A stretch of DNA of 64,000 nucleotides from Gnetum montanum (Eukaryota; Streptophyta; Gnetopsida; Gnetales; Gnetaceae), in NCBI GenBank assembly GCA_015680685.1, contig MNCI01034009.1, positions 1,247,894 to 1,311,893 of the forward strand. Direction: 5' to 3'. How positions within the stretch are numbered: position 1 is the stretch's first letter; each line of letters starts with the position of its first letter. The notes beneath the pieces are model-generated. The model was not told where the DNA came from. It did not search any database and worked only from the letters and a program-made list of their open reading frames with translations. The position numbers and the translations under genes are program-made. Positions 58,114 through 64,000 of the stretch are shown here, piece by piece.

Positions 58114-61100
58114 CTACAAGCTACTTCTAGCTTTCTTTTGAAGGATGTTTACAAATTGTGCTTTTACTGCATCTCTCCTAACTTTTCCTGTTGAAGTTGT
58201 TGGATAAAATCCTCTATGTAGACAAAACCTTTTTGGAACCTTAAACCTGCACAAAATGGTTTTTCGGCTAAAATGAAGTTCCAATTTTATAATTGCCTAT
58301 TTTTTTATAGCAATAAAAAAATGTCAACTGTAGTTCATTATCTGTAGATTACCTACCCAGAAAGTCCATGCTCCTTGCAAAAGAATTTTAAATGCCTTGG
58401 TGACACAAATTTAATGTTATTGGAACTGATCATGCTGCTATCTTCAATCCATCTCCAATCATTTTTCACCTGAATGCTTGCTGTAACAATTTCATTATAT
58501 CTTGAATCAGGAGTTCCAAAAACCACTGCACACTTAATGCCCGGATGCTTCATTAGGACTTCCTCTACCTAGTTGAGGCAACCACAAAAAGAATGCATGA
58601 TATTCTCCCAAAATAAATTTACCATCAAACTACAATTTTGTATTATGTTCACTGATATATTCTTTAGATATTGAGCAGAATTAAATTTCAGTTTTTTTTT
58701 TTTTTAAAGTTCAAAAACCTTTTGTACTTCAGAACAAATCAATCAAATGAAACAAATAAACCATAAATCTGCAGTTTGCAAGACCCAAGTTTTAGCTGAA
58801 CCTTGAGCATAAAAATTGCACGTAGAGATTTTTGGTAAGGAAACTCCAAACATGTTGCATAAGTAAATTGAAGATTAAAAATGAAAATACCAAAAGGGAA
58901 TTGAGGACTGCAATGCAGAGATTCATTTGCGATGACACTTGCTCTCTGAAACTGCATTGGAATGTACTCAAAAATCAAAAAACAAAGTCTAAATTTTGTG
59001 GATATACCTCTGAAGGAAAAATATTTTCTCCACCACTCTTAATCATGTCCTTTGATCGACCAAGAAGCCACAATTGCCTTTGATCATCGATCCATCCAAG
59101 GTCACTTGTAATAAACCATCCGTTTTTGTTAAAAGCTTTTAAAGTTGCTTGCTGTTGGTTCCAGTACTTATGCATGACATGAGGACCCTTTGTTAATATC
59201 TTTCCTGCTGTATATAACTTCCCATCGTATGAGATTTGATGGTCTTCTTCTATCTGAATCTCAACATGTGGGGCCACTTGACCTACACAAACTCCTGCAT
59301 TCTTATGCCTAGAATTTCTCTCATCAGGCAAAACCAGTGAAACCTCTTTCAAAGCTGGATCATATAGGATTATGAATGTCAATGATGAGGAAGTCTCTGT
59401 CATGCCTTTTTATGCACATCCAAAAGGAGTAAATTACTAAAGTAGACTAGGCCATAAACTGAGAACAGAATAGAGTACTTATAATATACAAACTAAAATC
59501 ATAAGTCGGCCAACCATAAGCAGAAAAGAGTTTTGCTGTTGGAAAAATTTTAATGACATTTTGGAGAAGCTGTTGCGAGAGAGTTCCTCCTCCATTGAGT
59601 ATCTTTCTCATACTTGCAAAGAGTAGCTGGGTTCCTGTTGCATTAGACCTAGTAAACAGAGGAACAAGAATAAGGTGAGCAAGATAGGTCGTTTGGCACT
59701 GTTTTCATATTTAAGTCAGTTACTGGAGTAACTTTGAGATACGGAGACACAAATATATAATTTTTAATTGCATCTTTCTTAATATTTCTGATAAGATGAT
59801 TTTAATGACCACACTTGAGCCATGTGTGTAGGCCTTACATTTGCCTGCAGTAAGCAACAATATCGGAGAGCATGGTTGGGACGAAAATTGTTGAGGATAC
59901 AGAGTATTTATCTATTGCATCCACAACGGCATCAGCTTGAAATTTAGGCAAGAATATATTGCATGCACCAGCATATACAAAAGCCAGTGCTGAAGATATG
60001 CCTCCAATATGGCATAGAGGGGTAGTGTGAAGATATACCTAGAAACCATAAACAAAATGTACACTAAAATTGTATGCAAAAACCTACATTTTCTCAACAA
60101 AAATAAATGGAAATTAAATTAAGAACATACGTCACTACAGTTATAACCAAGAACTGCAATTTTGGCTAGTGATTGAACAATAAGGGCATTGTGACTAAGT
60201 GCAGCACCTTTGGGACGCCCAGTTGTTCCTGCACACATTAAAATTATATCAATTTTAATTAAGAAGACTAAATATTCTTTTCGGTAATGAGGGACCGAGG
60301 GGAGACACACCTGATGTGAAGCAAATTATTGCTGTGAAGTCTGGTGCCCAATGGAATTTCAGTGCATTACATTCTTGTGCAAGTTCCCTTATGTATTCTG
60401 TACAAATCACTGCAATTTCTTTCTTGTTTCTTCCAATTCCATCAAACAGAAATCTAAAATGCCATAAAGCTGGCAGACTGGAGCAAGAAAAATCCATGAA
60501 TACTCACAGTGGGTGTGCTTAAGTTCTGATTTGGAACCAATGAAGACCTCATATCTTAGGTCTTTAAGCCTGATGGCAAACTGAGAAGACCAACCCAAGG
60601 TGTGGCTGTCCAAAACAACCATTACAGCATTTACAATGCCTGCTGCATAGCATGCCTCCTCAAAACTCTGGAAATAGTTTCAATTGACATCCAAACGAGT
60701 CATGAATAGAATTCCTATTTCCAAATAGTGCAGCATTCAACAAACAGAAAACCAGACTTACCCATCGGTGATTTAGGGGTGCTATGATCCCCCCGGCACA
60801 AATTACAGCAAATAGCCATTCCAAATACAAGTCACTGCACAATTCATGATCAATGAACCACTGAAAATAAAAGCTATTGAAAAGAAAGAATTGCGTTCAT
60901 AAACAATAGATTAATAAGGTTTCTTGTAACTTAATAATCAGGAAATATATATGAGCTCCTCTTTCATCGTATATACATCAATGGACAATTTAGGTGTACT
61001 ATCAAAGCAATGATAGCACGGATTGGGAAAAGAGTACGAGACCACCCATAGTTACTGCATCATACTGTATCTGAATTATGTAGGAAATTTATACACTCAG

Positions 61101-61414
61101 TCCTCTTGAAGCATCAGTTACAATCTCAATGTGGTCGGTAATTGGAGCTACTACATATTGTAATCCAGCTAAATTAGTCACTTTATATTTAAACACTGAA
61201 ACAGGTTTGGTTCTAATGGGTATACACACCTGTTAAGTGCTGCAATGGCGACAACTTCCCCATTTTTAAGTCCAAGCTGTTGCAGCCCATTAGCCAATGT
61301 TGCCACTCTCTGCAAGAACTCATTCCCAGTTGTAACTTTAGAGGAATAAATGGCAAAAGGTCTGCTTCCTCGAATTGCAGGAAGAAGAGTAAGAGCATGC
61401 CCAATGTGACTCAT
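58114..61414 (-). CDS. AAE14: o-Succinylbenzoyl-CoA ligase (AAE14/MenE type), ten exons, intact
   Basis: It joins CoA to o-succinylbenzoate with ATP, the step before naphthoate ring closure in phylloquinone (vitamin K1) synthesis, in plastid and/or peroxisome. Exons: 61414-61230, 60834-60762, 60667-60508, 60409-60311, 60228-60131, 60038-59839, 59648-59515, 59405-59008, 58568-58357, 58246-58114. They total 1692 nt, 563 residues, close to the 560 of Arabidopsis AAE14. All introns (82-439 nt) are GT-AG and phases agree. Motifs: ICFTSGTTGRPKG (167-180), CHIGG, YGMTE (316-320), GRSKDMIKSGGEN (432-444), and the catalytic TGK lysine at 541. Oddity: the usual TGD motif reads TSD (416-418). It ends in SSL, a PTS1-like tail as in Arabidopsis. 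Start: first ATG after an in-frame upstream stop. Confidence 0.95.
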
Positions 61415-62102
61415 CGTATTGCTCAGCAGGTCGTAAATCCTCTGACCGTAAATTCTTGCCTTACCCTCTTCTTATGCATAAAGTAGGAAACTAAACCCTG
61501 TCCAGTGTCTGCAACCATGGATAATACTGGTTGAATAATCTGAATTGATCTACAGGTCAGAGAGTTTTTTATGATAAATACTGTCATGTTGTGCTCAAAG
61601 CTCTATGATAACCATAGATGTGATGATAAGGAAATTGTGGATGACATTTGTCACATTCGGTGATGTCAACAATTTCATCCAGCAAATCAAACTAATTTCA
61701 CACTTTTTGGCTTACGAGTCTCCCCTATTCACAGATGTAGGATAAAAGCTTACAAGGACAAAGTTCTGGTATCTAACATTTAAGAGTCAGAGGTGCCTTA
61801 GGAATATAGCTACTCTTATTTGTTTTCTTCTTGCTATTTAATAGTGCTATTGATGTTGTTTTGTCCACCAAACCTATTTTCGGAAGTTAAAAAAAATAAA
61901 AGCAAATCCATAAAGACGTTTTCCTTGCATAGGTGAACGCCTATCCCCTGGATTCCTGGAATCACAGCTTTAAATGGAAACGATCTTTAAAAATTCAAAA
62001 TTCTATATCATTCGTGTTATTTTGTCAAACTGAATACAAAAAATAGTCAATATTTTAAAAAACTTTTAAAGTTTTGACCAATTTATGTGAACAATTAGGT
62101 AC
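61415..62102 (-). promoter_or_regulatory. Upstream region of the ligase gene
   Basis: It should hold the 5' UTR and promoter. An in-frame stop lies 20 codons before the ATG. I cannot assign a TATA box or transcription start with confidence, and no ORF here is credible. Confidence 0.4.
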
Positions 62103-62260
62103 TAGCTTAGTAGCTTAGTGGTAAGACTTTAACTTGAAAGCCTAAATCATGGGTTGGGTTCAATTTGATGAACAATGCTAAGTTATAAAATTCTAATTAG
62201 ACTATATATCTTGATATATACCTATATTATAATTATTTCAAAGTTCTAGTGAAATTCTGC
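62103..62260 (+). mobile_element. SINE-like copy 2, tRNA-derived head
   Basis: TAGCTTAGTGGTAAG (62111-62125) fits the pol III box A consensus. GGTTCAATTT (62157-62166) sits at box B distance and partly fits GGTTCGANTCC. The CAATGCTAAGTTATAAA core (62173-62189) and the tail match copy 1 at 57255-57395. A short duplication TAGCTTAG TAGCTTAG marks the head. It lies about 0.7 kb upstream of the ligase ATG. Confidence 0.6.
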
Positions 62261-62741
62261 TTAAAAGAAATTAAAAAACAAAAACACCAAGAAAAACACT
62301 TACATGTACATTGCAAAGAAAAAAAAGTGTAACATTTAAAAATCCATACACCGTCAATGGTTGGTTATGTGGTAGAAATTACCAAATGATACTGGATTTG
62401 CACCAAAAGTTCAAAATTTTGAGGCACTTGCAGGGAAAAACCTGCAAATTGCACCTCCGGCGATGAATGATTAGTCACCCTAGTTACAACGGGGACGCCA
62501 GCTCCATTGTGAAAATTCATTGGACAAGGTCAAACGTAGATTCAAAAATTAATGGTAACCGAAGCAAAGTTTCCAAAGAATCTCTGTTATTTCGTTGAAC
62601 CCTTGCCTTTTTGTTTTGTTATTTTATCCCAGCCGCTACCTACATAAGTTCAGGTCGGAGAACTCCTTTTGCGTCCCGATTGGGTATTCATGCACCCCAT
62701 TTGACCCATACATGGCCATCGGTGCCATAGACTTTTGTCCT
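62261..62741. other. Unassigned spacer
   Basis: No gene or repeat supported. A few higher-GC words appear near 62450-62510 and 62630-62720. Confidence 0.4.
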
Positions 62742-62810
62742 CATATTTGAAAAAAATATACCCCTTTCAAAAGCGCATATTTGAAAAAAAATATATCCCT
62801 TTCAAACGCG
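62742..62810 (+). repeat. 34/35-bp tandem duplication
   Basis: CATATTTGAAAAAAATATAC...AAAAGCG (62742-62775) is repeated at 62776-62810 with three differences. It is the main reason a short open frame (62735-62983) looks repetitive. Confidence 0.85.
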
Positions 62811-64000
62811 TCCATTTCTTTTTTGTGCTTGTTTTCTGGGGGCAATCATTTTACTATCTGCTGCCAGTTAGGTTTTTCTTTGCACAGCATGTAAAGGCCG
62901 AAGCTGCGGCAACCAAAAAGGAAAAGACTCTGGATACCTCCCAATCCCATTCATATTCATTTTTTCTAGGTTTTCTCTGCTAGCAAATTTTAGATCAGAT
63001 TTATTGCAATATCAAAATGTTTGCGACAAAATTTTGCAATATCTGCAACTTGTTTTTTCCTTTTCGTAAATTCTTGTGTATTAACAGTTGTGCATTGATA
63101 TTTGATGATTTTGTTATGGATTTTTCAAATTTTGATGTTTATAAAATTAAATAGGTAGATAACTAGATATTATTGCACTAAAAAGGGTCACTGAAAATAG
63201 ACTATCTGGAATAAATAATCCAACGGGTTATAGGGAAGTAACAGAGAGTGCTCCCAAGGCAAGCCATGGACAATATCGGGATCTATCGCATCCCTACTGT
63301 TTCTAATTTAAAGGTTTATACATTTATTTGTGAATTTAAGTTTGGATGATTCTAAATATGACGAAAGAAACGCATATTCTGGATCCAAGCATGACCTGTT
63401 CATGTTATCTTAGGGGTTGGGATCCCACCCTAAACCAGCACCTTGCATTTAGTCCGGATATACGTACGCAACTCCTAGATCCTTGCTTTGAGCAACGTAT
63501 TTGCTACATTTGTGATTAGAACACAATTCTTGTTTATTCTGTCAGCCTCTTCGGTTTAAAATAGTCTTGCTATTACAGTATTAAATAAATGAAGACGAAT
63601 TTTTGGTTCATTTGCGGGTAATTTTACCACTGCTGTGGTTGAATTCTAAGGTTACAAATTTTACTTTACTTTTTTCATTTTTATAATTATGTGTATGTGA
63701 ATTTTGAAGTCCAAGGATAATCATTTTAGCCTTATATCAATTATATAGGTTCATGATATGAATTCTTTTCTCCATTAAGAATCAAATAAAAGTTAATACT
63801 CTTATCTTGGATGTCTTTCTTTTTGCTTGTAAATCAAGTATATTTAAGTTTACCTTTTTGTTGGTTATCCTCAATTTTAAATTAAGGAAACATTCTTTGC
63901 TTTGGTTTGAAAATGTAATATCATGCTATGAAAAAGTGACTAGTTTAATGGGTTGCAAATAATTGAAGAACTAGTTATTATGAGTCGTAAGGCCCTGCTC
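62811..64000. other. Unassigned right end
   Basis: AT-rich. No exon with a recognisable domain, RNA gene or element was found. It may contain a leader exon of a gene beyond the window, but nothing supports that directly. Confidence 0.4.

Noticed and set aside
62111-62175. Functional tRNA gene
   Set aside because: Box A fits but box B is degenerate, no cloverleaf with acceptor pairing could be drawn, and a repeat copy with the same tail exists at 57255.
62735-62983. 82-residue ORF as a second host gene
   Set aside because: It begins in a tandem duplication, has no recognisable domain and no splice context I can support. Left as unassigned.

Overview
The window looks like nuclear DNA of a seed plant, most likely a gymnosperm or conifer. 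It holds one intact, intron-containing plant gene beside about 55 kb of nested, decayed Ty3/Gypsy LTR retrotransposons. The plant assignment rests on the gene, a close match to plant AAE14, and on Athila-type reverse transcriptases and PBS sequences. The gymnosperm guess is an inference from the density and age of the nested elements.

Layout. At 1-227 lies the end of a minus-strand LTR that runs out of the window. Element A (plus, Athila-like) has its 5' LTR at 576-1427 and a probable 3' LTR at 54718-55520. Its body is broken by later insertions: element B (minus, 1930-15058, full length, perfect 5-bp target duplication AAGAT) and element C (plus, 15989-38502, 3' LTR truncated). C is itself split inside its integrase by element F (plus, 22300-31949, perfect target duplication ATGAC), a gag-protease-only element of another lineage with 1.85-kb LTRs. 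Element D (minus, about 39859-54717) keeps gag, a 5' LTR and an extra ORF but has no pol. It is interrupted in gag by element E (plus, 45750-52722), which has well-matched LTRs but has lost the gag core, RNase H, the integrase core and the extra ORF.

B, C and D share a long extra ORF (aORF) after the pol position, in the element's own sense, of unknown function. Each copy is preceded, 400-540 bp upstream, by a short repeat-plus-TATA cassette. That cassette resembles the U3 repeat cassette of the same element's own LTRs, and it differs between elements just as the U3s do. This looks like an internal promoter that co-varies with the LTR promoter, and it is the most interesting observation here.

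From 55.5 kb on the DNA is low-copy in character: short imperfect duplications, two SINE-like copies that flank the gene, and on the minus strand (61414-58114) a ten-exon gene for a 563-residue o-succinylbenzoyl-CoA ligase (AAE14/MenE type, phylloquinone synthesis) with all motifs, GT-AG introns and a C-terminal SSL peroxisomal-type signal. The last 1.2 kb shows no gene I can support.

All retroelement reading frames carry stops, many explicable as C-to-T change, so none appears able to make its full protein set. Coordinates of LTR ends, PBS, target duplications and the host exons were read base by base; domain limits inside decayed pol and gag are approximate.
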